Source: Candidatus Zhuqueibacterota bacterium
Lineage (GTDB): Bacteria; Zhuqueibacterota; QNDG01
NCBI GenBank assembly: GCA_003645915.1
Contig: QNDG01000032.1
Location: forward strand, 1-8,460
Direction of reading: 5' to 3'
Length of the DNA: 8,460 bases
A model generated the notes under the pieces. The model ran no database searches, was not told the DNA's origin, and saw only the letters and a list, made by a program, of their open reading frames with translations. The position numbers and the translations under genes were made by a program. This document shows positions 1 to 6,472 of this stretch, in pieces (positions within the stretch are counted from its first letter, which is position 1; the number at the start of each line of letters is the position of its first letter).

Positions 1-151
1 ATCCGAAGGTGCTCTGGCAATACAAATGGGCGCAACTGCTCATGATATTGCAGATACCATACATCCGCATCCTACTTTGTCAGAAACTGTTATGGAAGCT
101 GCAGAGCTCTACTTTGGATTGTGTACTCATATGTATTCTGTTAAGAGATAG
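1..151 (+). CDS. lpdA: Dihydrolipoamide dehydrogenase, C-terminal fragment (5' end outside window)
   Basis: Only the last 49 residues are present, read in frame from base 2 and ending at a TAG stop at 149-151. The segment contains SEGALAIQMGATAHDIADTI followed by HPHPTLSETVMEAA, which is the C-terminal dimerisation-domain signature of the E3 flavoprotein family. In that family the second histidine of HxHPT and the glutamate of LSE form the catalytic His-Glu pair that works with the redox disulfide of the partner subunit. E3 reoxidises lipoyl groups of 2-oxoacid dehydrogenase and glycine cleavage complexes with FAD and NAD+, in the cytoplasm. The FAD- and NAD-binding domains and the CxxxxC disulfide lie upstream and cannot be checked. 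A related pyridine nucleotide-disulfide oxidoreductase, such as a mercuric reductase-like protein, is possible but less likely given the HPHPTLSE match. Confidence 0.9.
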   Translation, partial: SEGALAIQMGATAHDIADTIHPHPTLSETVMEAAELYFGLCTHMYSVKR

Positions 152-192
152 AATTTTCAATTTTTCTTAATTTTATTATTAATTGCTGTATG

Positions 193-234
193 TTAAAAAC
201 CCGGGCCCTTTAAAAAGCGGTTCCGGGTTTTTAA
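193..234. terminator. Intrinsic terminator, possibly bidirectional, between convergent genes
   Basis: A perfect 12-bp inverted repeat, TTAAAAACCCGG (193-204) and CCGGGTTTTTAA (223-234), encloses an 18-nt loop. On the + strand the GC part of the stem is followed by five T, the expected layout for ending the lpdA transcript. On the - strand the same stem is also followed by a run of T, so it can serve the converging glycosyltransferase gene that stops at 282. The loop contains the 3' half of a GGGCCC palindrome and an A-run, so alternative pairings exist. The rest of 152-281 shows no other recognisable feature. Confidence 0.8.
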
Positions 235-281
235 ATTTTGTTGAAGACAATTACATGATTGCATAACAGGTTATAGAAAAA

Positions 282-1391
282 TTACCACTTTTCAGATACG
301 ATCTGTGCAATAACAGGAATAAAAATAACATAAAAAAGATGCGGAATAAATGCGGGGAAATAGTATTTGAGAAGGTTACGTTCCGAAAAGAGTTTTTTTG
401 ACCTGTGAAGAAAAATCAGCTCAGCTATTGATTTTAATCCTGAAATTAAAAGCAGAAAAGGCAGGAACTTTAAATTGAAAAGAGTAAGCACAAAAAGAAG
501 AAGAAGATTAATATGAAACATGTAAATTGCGCTCATAATTACTTTTGCATTAAAAGGATAAGCAAAATGTTTGGAGCTGAATCTGATCCTCTGCCGTAAA
601 AAGGATTTGAAATCCAAAGGCGGATCTGTTTTTACGTGACTCTGACCGGATGTATTGAAAACAATTTTTTTGTTACAAAGCTTGTTAAATCTGTGAACAA
701 GCAGGTCATCGTCTCCGGAAAGTATTTTAATTGTCTCTCCATATCCACCTATTTTTAAAAAATCATCTTTTCTGAAAGAAAGGTTTGCACCAAATGATGT
801 CAGAGGCAGACCTGCGCCGCATGATCCTGCGCTTACAGCTCCCATTGCGAAATATTCCAGAGCCAGAATTTTATGAAAGAAAGTGTCAAAGGGAGCGTCT
901 GTTCTGTAAGGCGCATAACCCAGTACCATACACACATCATTATCATAACATCTGACCATTGATTGGATCCAGTTTTCCGGAAGAATTGTATCACTGTCAG
1001 TTGTTAAAATAATTTCTCCCTTTGCTTTGTTTATACCTTGCAAAAGTGCATTTTTTTTTGGAGATACTCCTTTTCCAACTTTTTGAACAGAAATTAAAGA
1101 ACTGTTTTTAAAGTTTTTTAATGACTTCTGAATCAGTTTTTTTGTATTATCCTCAGATCTGTCATCAATAAAAATAACTTCCCATAGATCATCAGGATAT
1201 GTTTGATTTTTTAAAGTATTTATTACAGAACCAATTGTATTTTCAGAATTGTGAGCAGGGATTATTACTGAAACAAAAAGATTCTTTTTATTTGTTTTTA
1301 TTATCTCTTTCGATAATCCCAGGTAAGCAAGGATGATTAAATATACGTAACATATTGTAAAAACAAAAGTTATAAATAAAAATACAGTCAT
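282..1391 (-). CDS. Membrane-anchored family 2 glycosyltransferase
   Basis: This 369-residue protein has a GT-A fold of glycosyltransferase family 2 and would transfer a nucleotide-activated sugar on the cytoplasmic face of the inner membrane. An N-terminal membrane segment (about residues 2-26) precedes VSVIIPAHN (40-48), the paired aspartates of FIDDRSEDNT (D76-D77), the DxD metal/sugar-nucleotide motif in TTDSDT (132-134), GANLSFRK (201-208), the acceptor-side acidic motif GDDD (226-229) and a processive-type QRIRF (267-271) in place of QxxRW. Two or three membrane helices follow (about 283-323 and 344-365). The layout resembles poly-GlcNAc synthase-like and carotenoid glucosyltransferase-like enzymes; acceptor and sugar are unknown. 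The reading frame stays open to 1457, but AAAGGA at 1406-1401 sits 9 nt before the ATG at 1391 and abuts the ATG at 1400, so 1391 is preferred. It stands alone, converging on lpdA and divergent from the TetR gene. Confidence 0.85.
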   Translation of the reverse strand: MTVFLFITFVFTICYVYLIILAYLGLSKEIIKTNKKNLFVSVIIPAHNSENTIGSVINTLKNQTYPDDLWEVIFIDDRSEDNTKKLIQKSLKNFKNSSLISVQKVGKGVSPKKNALLQGINKAKGEIILTTDSDTILPENWIQSMVRCYDNDVCMVLGYAPYRTDAPFDTFFHKILALEYFAMGAVSAGSCGAGLPLTSFGANLSFRKDDFLKIGGYGETIKILSGDDDLLVHRFNKLCNKKIVFNTSGQSHVKTDPPLDFKSFLRQRIRFSSKHFAYPFNAKVIMSAIYMFHINLLLLFVLTLFNLKFLPFLLLISGLKSIAELIFLHRSKKLFSERNLLKYYFPAFIPHLFYVIFIPVIAQIVSEKW

Positions 1392-1400
1392 ATTCAACAT

Positions 1401-1406
1401 TCCTTT
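1401..1406 (-). promoter_or_regulatory. Ribosome binding site deciding the glycosyltransferase start
   Basis: On the - strand AAAGGA (1406 to 1401) lies directly against the ATG at 1400 but 9 nt before the in-frame ATG at 1391. Normal spacing therefore favours 1391, and it also makes the protein begin right at its first hydrophobic helix. A longer open frame back to 1457 would add 22 residues and has no comparable upstream site that I could see. Confidence 0.6.
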
Positions 1407-1460
1407 GGATTTCTTATAATAAAATACATTAAAAAAAATTACTAAGCAAGAAAACAAAGC

Positions 1461-1488
1461 TTGACATTCAAAAAATATACTATATATT
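1461..1488 (+). promoter_or_regulatory. Candidate σ70-type promoter for the TetR-led operon
   Basis: TTGACA (1461-1466) matches the -35 consensus exactly. It is followed after 16 bp by TATATT (1483-1488), a 5-of-6 match to TATAAT. Transcription would begin near 1495, leaving a leader of about 60 nt before the ATG at 1557. The region is very AT-rich, so a chance -10 is easy to find; the intact TTGACA is the stronger evidence. A TATATTTG at 1507-1514 also fits the Bacteroidetes-type -7 consensus TAnnTTTG, but no TTTG lies at the expected distance upstream. Confidence 0.55.
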
Positions 1489-1490
1489 TT
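1472..1490. promoter_or_regulatory. Candidate operator: perfect inverted repeat over the -10
   Basis: AAAATATA (1472-1479), a 3-bp centre CTA (1480-1482) and TATATTTT (1483-1490) form a perfect 8-bp inverted repeat of 19 bp in total. It overlaps the candidate -10 element just upstream of a tetR-family gene. TetR proteins commonly bind such palindromes as dimers and repress their own promoters, so autoregulation is plausible. The arms are pure A/T, so a chance palindrome in AT-rich DNA cannot be excluded. Confidence 0.35.
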
Positions 1491-1556
1491 AATCAGACGA
1501 AAAAAGTATATTTGAACTAAAAACGTAATTTCACTGTAAAAAGTATGGTAATATGA

Positions 1557-2135
1557 ATGAATAAATATAATTCAAAAAAAACGGTAATTCTTTCCACAGG
1601 AAAAGATCTGTTCTGGAAATACGGTATTAAAAGAGTGAGTGTTGAAGAGATATGCAAAGAAAGCAATGTCAGTAAAATGACATTTTATAAGTATTTTAAA
1701 AACAAAGTTGATCTTGTAAAAACTATTATGATTGATCTTATGGAACAGGGGCTGGATGAGTATCGTGAAATCATGCAAAGTAGAATTACCTTTAAAGAAA
1801 AATTAGAAGGAATTATTCAACTTAAAATAAAAAACTCCGAAAATATAAGTTTTGAAATTTTAAATGATCTTTACAGCGACAATTTCCCTGAATTAAAATC
1901 ATTTATTGAAAAGAAAAGCGCTGAGAATCTGAAAATATTTATGAATGATCTGAAAACCGCTCAGAAACGCGGTGAAATAAGAGAGGATCTTAATTTGAAG
2001 TTTGTTACCTATATTTTAAACGAATCTGTAAACATTATCAAAAATGATAAATTCAGATCATTTTTCAGTAACGCACAAGATATGATAAAATCAACAGTTG
2101 AACTTTTAGTGTATGGAATTATTAAAAGGGATTGA
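1557..2135 (+). CDS. TetR/AcrR-family transcriptional regulator
   Basis: A 192-residue protein of usual TetR length. Residues about 8-55 form the N-terminal DNA-binding domain: ILSTGKDLFWKYGIKRVSVE, then EICKESNVSKMTFYKYFKNK with the recognition helix around VSKMTFYKYF (38-47). The remaining helical part, about 60-192, is the ligand-binding and dimer domain, whose sequence does not reveal the ligand. The gene leads a run of co-directional genes and its TGA is only 3 bp before the start of the outer membrane protein gene, so it is probably co-transcribed with the transporter it controls rather than divergent from it, as is common in TetR systems. The sequence before its ATG has only a weak GG at 1546-1547 and no good Shine-Dalgarno, suggesting low translation. 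The family call is firm; the target is inferred from position. Confidence 0.9.
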   Translation: MNKYNSKKTVILSTGKDLFWKYGIKRVSVEEICKESNVSKMTFYKYFKNKVDLVKTIMIDLMEQGLDEYREIMQSRITFKEKLEGIIQLKIKNSENISFEILNDLYSDNFPELKSFIEKKSAENLKIFMNDLKTAQKRGEIREDLNLKFVTYILNESVNIIKNDKFRSFFSNAQDMIKSTVELLVYGIIKRD

Positions 2136-2141
2136 ATCTTG
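2128..2141 (+). promoter_or_regulatory. Shine-Dalgarno and TTG start of the barrel gene, inside the tetR end
   Basis: AAAAGGG (2124-2130) lies inside the last codons of the TetR gene, with the GGG 8 nt before a TTG at 2139-2141. No ATG or GTG in the same frame offers a comparable site, and starting at this TTG gives a complete signal peptide beginning MRKNK. The TTG is therefore taken as the real start. Confidence 0.65.
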
Positions 2142-3284
2142 AGAAAAAACAAACCGTTTTGTTTTGTAATCACATATTCCTTTTTATTTATAAGTCAAAT
2201 ACTATTGTCCCAGACATTGGATTTTCAAGGGCAATTTTCCACTTCTTTACTGTACAGCAGAAATAATTATTCTTATTTTCATTCAAATGTAAGATATGTT
2301 CCACAGTCTGTTTTATCTCTGGAAAGAGGAACTTCTGTTATTGATGTACTTTTGTCCTTTAATTTAAATTCTTCCTATGGTAAAAATTTTCAATCCGAAA
2401 ATTTTCAATCCGACATTAACATGGAGTTGTACAGGTTTACTGCCAGATTGTCATCTGACAGGTATGAAGCAAGAATTGGTCTTCAAAGAATCAATTTCGG
2501 CCCGGGACAGCTTTTAAGACCGTTAATGTGGTTCGAACGTCTGGATCCGAGAGACCCGCTTCAAATGACCAAAGGTGTTTACAGTGCTTTAATAAAATAT
2601 TATTTCCGGAACGATATTAATATCTGGATATGGTCACTTTTCGGAAATAAAACTACAAAAGGCTGGGAAATTTTTAAATCAAATGAAAGAAAACCAGAAG
2701 CAGGGGGGCGTGTTGAATTTCCCCTTTCAAGAGGGGAGTTTGGTATTTCTGTTCACCACAGACAAGTGAAAGTTGATGAATCAATGAAAAGGCAAATCCC
2801 GGGAGTCAAAAACGATTTTGCTGAAAATAAACTGGGCTTGGATCTGAGACTTGATTTTAAATTTGGGTTCTGGTCAGAATTGTGTTTTATTAATAAAGAT
2901 CTTCCGAATACAATGTTTCTGTCACAAAAAATGTATATGGCTGGTATTGATTATACATTTTCAATAGGTAACGGTCTGTACACTGCAGGTGAATATTTTT
3001 ACCAGTCATTGGGAACAAAAATTAGTGAAAACCTGTATCCTGTAAAATTACTTGCCTGCACAATTAATTATCCGATTGATATGATTAATTCCCTGTCAGT
3101 AATATTCTTCAGGGACAGTGAAACAAGAGACTGGTACAGATTTCTTCAGTGGAAAATAACGTATGATAAATTCCGGTTTTTTATTATGGGTTTTATTAAT
3201 TCAGGATATCTGCCTGTTGGAAATTCTGCATATCAGGCGTTTTCCGGCAAAGGCATTGAGATAATGTTTTTATACAATCATTGA
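2139..3284 (+). CDS. β-barrel outer membrane protein (porin-like), unknown substrate
   Basis: A 381-residue exported protein. It begins with a charged MRKNK, a hydrophobic stretch (about residues 8-23) and a likely signal peptidase I site near LLSQT (about 24-26); there is no lipobox cysteine. The mature part alternates short amphipathic strands rich in aromatic residues and glycine with polar loops, typical of an outer membrane β-barrel. The best-marked segment is residues 117-148, RINFGPGQLLRPLMWFERLD followed by PRDPLQMTKGVY. I do not recognise a named family with certainty; porin-like proteins sharing the RPL.WF.R.DPRDP type of segment are the nearest I can suggest. Translation starts at TTG, coupled to the TetR gene, and its TGA is 14 bp before the ATPase gene. 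The location suggests an outer membrane partner for the Lol-like transporter. A 15-bp direct duplication lies at residues 83-92. Confidence 0.75.
   Translation: MRKNKPFCFVITYSFLFISQILLSQTLDFQGQFSTSLLYSRNNYSYFHSNVRYVPQSVLSLERGTSVIDVLLSFNLNSSYGKNFQSENFQSDINMELYRFTARLSSDRYEARIGLQRINFGPGQLLRPLMWFERLDPRDPLQMTKGVYSALIKYYFRNDINIWIWSLFGNKTTKGWEIFKSNERKPEAGGRVEFPLSRGEFGISVHHRQVKVDESMKRQIPGVKNDFAENKLGLDLRLDFKFGFWSELCFINKDLPNTMFLSQKMYMAGIDYTFSIGNGLYTAGEYFYQSLGTKISENLYPVKLLACTINYPIDMINSLSVIFFRDSETRDWYRFLQWKITYDKFRFFIMGFINSGYLPVGNSAYQAFSGKGIEIMFLYNH
2383..2412 (+). repeat. Perfect 15-bp tandem duplication within the barrel gene
   Basis: AAAATTTTCAATCCG occurs twice back to back, at 2383-2397 and 2398-2412. 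It is in frame and gives NFQSE-NFQSD at residues 83-92, in a polar stretch between two predicted β-strands. A two-copy unit kept at 100% identity suggests a recent slippage duplication that lengthens a surface or periplasmic loop. Confidence 0.9.
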
Positions 3285-3298
3285 TTAAAGAGGGAAAC

Positions 3299-4015
3299 AT
3301 GAATGATAAGATAATTGAAACCGAAAAACTTTTAAAAGAGTATCCAATGGGGCACGCTGTTTTAAAGGCGCTGAATAATGTTTCGCTTTCTTTTGACTAT
3401 GGTGAATTTGCAGGTGTTGTAGGGCCAAGCGGATCTGGTAAAACAACATTTTTGAACATTGCAGGCACTCTTGACAGCCCGACATCAGGACTGTGCAGGG
3501 TTCTTGGTCAGAATATTGAGAGCTTAAGCAGTAGAAATGCAGCTGAATTAAGAACTAAAAGTATAGGATTTATTTTTCAGACCTTCAATCTTCTTCCTGC
3601 TTACACTGTATTTGAAAATATTGAATTTCCGCTTTTACTGTTAAAGATAGGAAAGGACGAGAGAAAGAAAATGGTAGCTGATGCTCTTAAATGGGTTGGT
3701 TTGAGTGACAGAAGTGATTCGTTTCCCAAAGATCTATCAGGAGGCGAATGCCAGAGAGTGGCAATAGCGAGAGCAGTAGTCAAGAAACCAAAATTAATAC
3801 TGGCTGATGAGCCCACAGCAAATCTTGATGCAGAAAACTCGCATAATATTATGCGTACAATGAGAAATCTGAACAAAGAGCTTGGTATTACATTTATTTT
3901 TGCAACTCATGATGAAAAGGTAATGAGGTATCTGAAAAGAAAAATAACTCTTGTTGACGGTAAGGTTGATAACGACCAGATTACGGAAGAATCAGATAAG
4001 GGAGAAAAACTATGA
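3299..4015 (+). CDS. LolD/MacB-type ABC transporter ATP-binding protein
   Basis: A 238-residue cytoplasmic ATPase with all ABC signatures: Walker A GPSGSGKT (42-49), Q-loop in FIFQTFNLLP (Q94), signature LSGGE (146-150), Walker B LILADEP (166-172, catalytic E171), D-loop ANLD and H-loop ATHD (H204). The sequence after the Q-loop, AYTVFENIEFPLLL, and the overall length are typical of the LolD/MacB/FtsE branch, which powers type VII (mechanotransmission) permeases rather than classical transport through a pore. The frame is open from a TTG at 3281, but the ATG at 3299 has AGAGGG (3289-3294) just before it and gives the family's usual N-terminus (MNDKIIETEKLLKEY), so 3299 is chosen. Its TGA overlaps the ATG of the first permease (ATGA), indicating translational coupling. 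No key residue is missing. Confidence 0.95.
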   Translation: MNDKIIETEKLLKEYPMGHAVLKALNNVSLSFDYGEFAGVVGPSGSGKTTFLNIAGTLDSPTSGLCRVLGQNIESLSSRNAAELRTKSIGFIFQTFNLLPAYTVFENIEFPLLLLKIGKDERKKMVADALKWVGLSDRSDSFPKDLSGGECQRVAIARAVVKKPKLILADEPTANLDAENSHNIMRTMRNLNKELGITFIFATHDEKVMRYLKRKITLVDGKVDNDQITEESDKGEKL

Positions 4016-5187
4016 TTATTCCGGTCTTTGCCATAAAAAACACATTCAGAGCAGGGATTAAGTCATGGCTTAATGCCTTTGTGCTGTCTTTAAGTATTGT
4101 CTCAATAATATGGCTCCAGGGGCTTTACAAAGGTATGTACGATCAGGGAACAAGAGCCATGATAGATGCGGAACTTGGAGGCGGTCAGTATTGGGTAGAG
4201 GGTTATGACCCATATGATCCTTTTTCTATTGAAGATAGTCATGGTAAAATTACCCATGTTCTTTCTGAAATGATTAAAGAAAAATCAGCTGCTTGTATTC
4301 TTATTGCAAGAGGTATGCTCTATAAACAGGGGAGAATGTATTCTATTTTAATAAAAGGAATTGATCCGGAACAGGAGATTCTGTCGATTCCATCCGGCAT
4401 TCTCAAGGAAAAAAATAACGGAATCATTCCGGCTTTAATAGGAACAAGAATGGCAAAAAACAGCGGGCTTAAAAAAGGTGATATTTTTACAGTACAGTGG
4501 AAAGATTCCAAAGGTGTTTTTGATGCGATGAATTTTCAGGTTTCAGAGGTTATGAAAACCACTGTTCAGAATATTGATAATAATCAGATATGGATTTCAC
4601 TTAACACAATGCAGAAAATATTCAATATGCATTCTGAGGCAACAATAGTTACAATTAAGAAAGATATCAAGCCTGTAAACGCAGGTTTAAATTGGGAGTT
4701 CAAAAACCTTGATTTTCTTCTGCAGGACATGAAAACATTAGTTCAGGCAAAAACAGCAGGAGCGTCAATATTGTACATAATACTTATTTTTCTTGCAATG
4801 ATTGCAGTTTTTGACACCCAGACTCTTTCTATTTTTAAAAGAAAAAAAGAGATAAGCACATTAATTGCGATGGGAATGACCAAAAACAAAGTTATTGCTC
4901 TTTTTACATTAGAGGGTATGGCTTATGATATTCTTGCTGTGATAATTGCTGCAATTTACGGTGTGCCTCTGTTGATTTTCACTGCTGTAAAAGGATGGAA
5001 AATGCCTGCAGGAACAGACACCTATGGATTTGCTCTTGGAGATGTTTTATATCCAGTGTATTCGTTAAATCTGGTTTTTTGGACATTGCTGTTTGTGTTT
5101 ATTTTGACGGCAATTGTAAGTTATGTTCCTTCAAGGAAAATTGCAAAGATTGAACCTGCAAAAATTTTAAGAGGAAGTACTTTTTAA
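4012..5187 (+). CDS. FtsX/MacB-like ABC permease, first subunit
   Basis: A 391-residue inner-membrane protein with the MacB/LolC/LolE layout: a first membrane helix (about 20-38), a periplasmic domain of roughly 210 residues (about 40-248), then three helices (about 250-270, 300-326, 353-372). The conserved FtsX cytoplasmic segment KRKKEISTLIAMGMTKNKV (276-294) follows TM2 and probably contacts the ATPase. The C-terminus PSRKIAKIEPAKILRG is the standard family ending. Such permeases act as dimers that convert ATP hydrolysis into movement of the periplasmic domain, releasing lipoproteins (LolCDE) or pushing substrates outward (MacB). The gene overlaps the ATPase gene by 4 bp, with AAGGGAG (3998-4004) 7 nt before its ATG, and lies 9 bp before the second permease. 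With that partner it probably forms a heterodimer. Substrate unknown. Confidence 0.9.
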   Translation: MIIPVFAIKNTFRAGIKSWLNAFVLSLSIVSIIWLQGLYKGMYDQGTRAMIDAELGGGQYWVEGYDPYDPFSIEDSHGKITHVLSEMIKEKSAACILIARGMLYKQGRMYSILIKGIDPEQEILSIPSGILKEKNNGIIPALIGTRMAKNSGLKKGDIFTVQWKDSKGVFDAMNFQVSEVMKTTVQNIDNNQIWISLNTMQKIFNMHSEATIVTIKKDIKPVNAGLNWEFKNLDFLLQDMKTLVQAKTAGASILYIILIFLAMIAVFDTQTLSIFKRKKEISTLIAMGMTKNKVIALFTLEGMAYDILAVIIAAIYGVPLLIFTAVKGWKMPAGTDTYGFALGDVLYPVYSLNLVFWTLLFVFILTAIVSYVPSRKIAKIEPAKILRGSTF

Positions 5188-5196
5188 GAGGAAATT

Positions 5197-6471
5197 ATGA
5201 TAAAATTCATTTTAAAAGGATTGTTAAGAGACCGTTCAAAATTTTTGTTTCCGGTCTTGACTGTTTTTTCCGGCGTAATGCTTACGGTTTTTCTTTACAG
5301 CTGGATGAACGGAGTAATGACCGAAATCATCCGTACAACCGCACACTTCCAGACAGGTCATGTTAAAATCACTACAAGGGCATACGCAAAAGAAGAAGCG
5401 CAGATCCCCAATGATCTTGCTCTTACAGATGTTGACTCTCTGTTAACATCAGTAAGGTTACAATTCCCTGATATTTACTGGGTTCCCCGTATTCGTTTTA
5501 GCGGATTGATAGATGTTCCTGATGAGAAGGGAGAAACAAAAAAACAGGCTCCGGTATTTGGAATTGCAGTGGATTTAACAGGCAAAAATGAAACCGAAAA
5601 TAAAATTTTAGATATAGAAAATAAAATCGTTTCAGGCAGAATGGCAGTAAAGCCTTTTGATATTCTTGTAAGCACTTTGCTTGTTGAAAAGCTTGGAATT
5701 ACTGTTGGTGATAATATCACATTAATAAGTACGACCATGAACGGAAGCCTTGTAATGTGGAACTTTATTGTTGCGGGCACTGTTAATTTTGGCATCTCAG
5801 GTCTTGATAAATCATTTATCATAGCTGATTTTTCGGGCATGCAGAAAGCTTTAGATATGGAAAACTGTGCAGGGGAAATACTTGGATTTTTTAAAAACGA
5901 TCTTTATCAAAAAGAGAAAAGCAGTGAGATCGCCCTGGCATTTAACAGTAACTATAATGATAAAAATAATGAATTTTCTCCTGTGATGACAACTCTTTAC
6001 AACCAGAACGATCTTTCCAGTATAATTGACATGGCTTCGAAATTTACAGGCATTATTGCATTTATTTTTATTGGTGCAATGTCTGTTGTGCTCTGGAATT
6101 CCGGACTTTTGAGCGGTCTCAGAAGGTACGGTGAATTTGGCGTAAGACTCGCTATGGGAGAGACAAAAAAACATATTTACGGATCTTTAATCCTTGAATC
6201 CCTGATTACAGGTATAATAGGTTCTGTTATCGGGACCATTGCAGGACTTGCAATAGGTTATTATCTTGAATATAAGGGAATCAATATGGCATCAATGTTT
6301 AAAAATGCAACTCTTACAGTTGATAATGTTATAAGAGCAGATGTGACAATTTACAGCTATTTTATAGGATTTATACCGGGTATATGTGCAACAATTCTCG
6401 GATCAGCAATATCCGGAATAAATATTTTTAAAAGAAATACATCCCAATTGTTTAAAGAATTAGAGGCATGA
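5197..6471 (+). CDS. FtsX/MacB-like ABC permease, second subunit
   Basis: A 424-residue inner-membrane protein of the same family as its neighbour but clearly a different sequence. Helix 1 spans about 16-36, followed by the characteristic FQTGHVKI (51-58). A large periplasmic domain runs to about 282, and helices follow at about 284-305, 330-358 and 386-408. The FtsX motif region is LRRYGEFGVRLAMGETKKHI (308-327), with the ATPase-contacting coupling segment after TM2. The periplasmic domain is about 35 residues longer than in the first permease, consistent with two non-equivalent halves as in LolC/LolE. AGAGGA (5187-5192) overlaps the upstream stop region and precedes the ATG by 4 nt. Its TGA ends 1 bp before the ATG of the LolA-like gene. 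It presumably assembles with the ATPase and first permease as a 2:1:1 complex. Confidence 0.9.
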   Translation: MIKFILKGLLRDRSKFLFPVLTVFSGVMLTVFLYSWMNGVMTEIIRTTAHFQTGHVKITTRAYAKEEAQIPNDLALTDVDSLLTSVRLQFPDIYWVPRIRFSGLIDVPDEKGETKKQAPVFGIAVDLTGKNETENKILDIENKIVSGRMAVKPFDILVSTLLVEKLGITVGDNITLISTTMNGSLVMWNFIVAGTVNFGISGLDKSFIIADFSGMQKALDMENCAGEILGFFKNDLYQKEKSSEIALAFNSNYNDKNNEFSPVMTTLYNQNDLSSIIDMASKFTGIIAFIFIGAMSVVLWNSGLLSGLRRYGEFGVRLAMGETKKHIYGSLILESLITGIIGSVIGTIAGLAIGYYLEYKGINMASMFKNATLTVDNVIRADVTIYSYFIGFIPGICATILGSAISGINIFKRNTSQLFKELEA

Positions 6472-6472
6472 T

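Noticed and set aside
1413..1450. Minus-strand promoter TTGCTT-17-TATTTT for the glycosyltransferase
   Set aside because: It matches only 3 of 6 and 4 of 6 consensus bases in very AT-rich DNA, too weak to list as a feature.
1401..1457. N-terminal extension of the glycosyltransferase to an ATG at 1457
   Set aside because: It would add a low-complexity, AT-rich leader with no visible ribosome site, while AAAGGA is well placed for the ATG at 1391.
1553..1564. Three-codon ORF (ATG AAT GAA TAA) overlapping the TetR start
   Set aside because: It could be a minimal upstream ORF, but it has no ribosome site and such strings are common by chance in AT-rich DNA.
2726..2745. Short inverted repeat TCCCC/GGGGA inside the barrel gene
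   Set aside because: The stem is only 5 bp, lacks a T-tract and lies mid-gene, so a terminator or regulatory role is not supported.
3281..3298. TTG start for the ATPase overlapping the barrel stop codon
   Set aside because: The ATG at 3299 has its own AGAGGG and gives the normal family N-terminus; the TTG start would put that Shine-Dalgarno inside the coding sequence.
3285..3876. Antisense open frames (3285-3485 and 3601-3876) opposite the ABC ATPase gene
   Set aside because: They lie opposite the Walker and signature motifs of a real gene and their sequences look like reverse-strand translations of it.
5475..6174. Antisense open frames (5475-5840 and 5851-6174) opposite the second permease
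   Set aside because: They are shadows of a well-supported membrane protein gene, with no recognisable domain or ribosome site.
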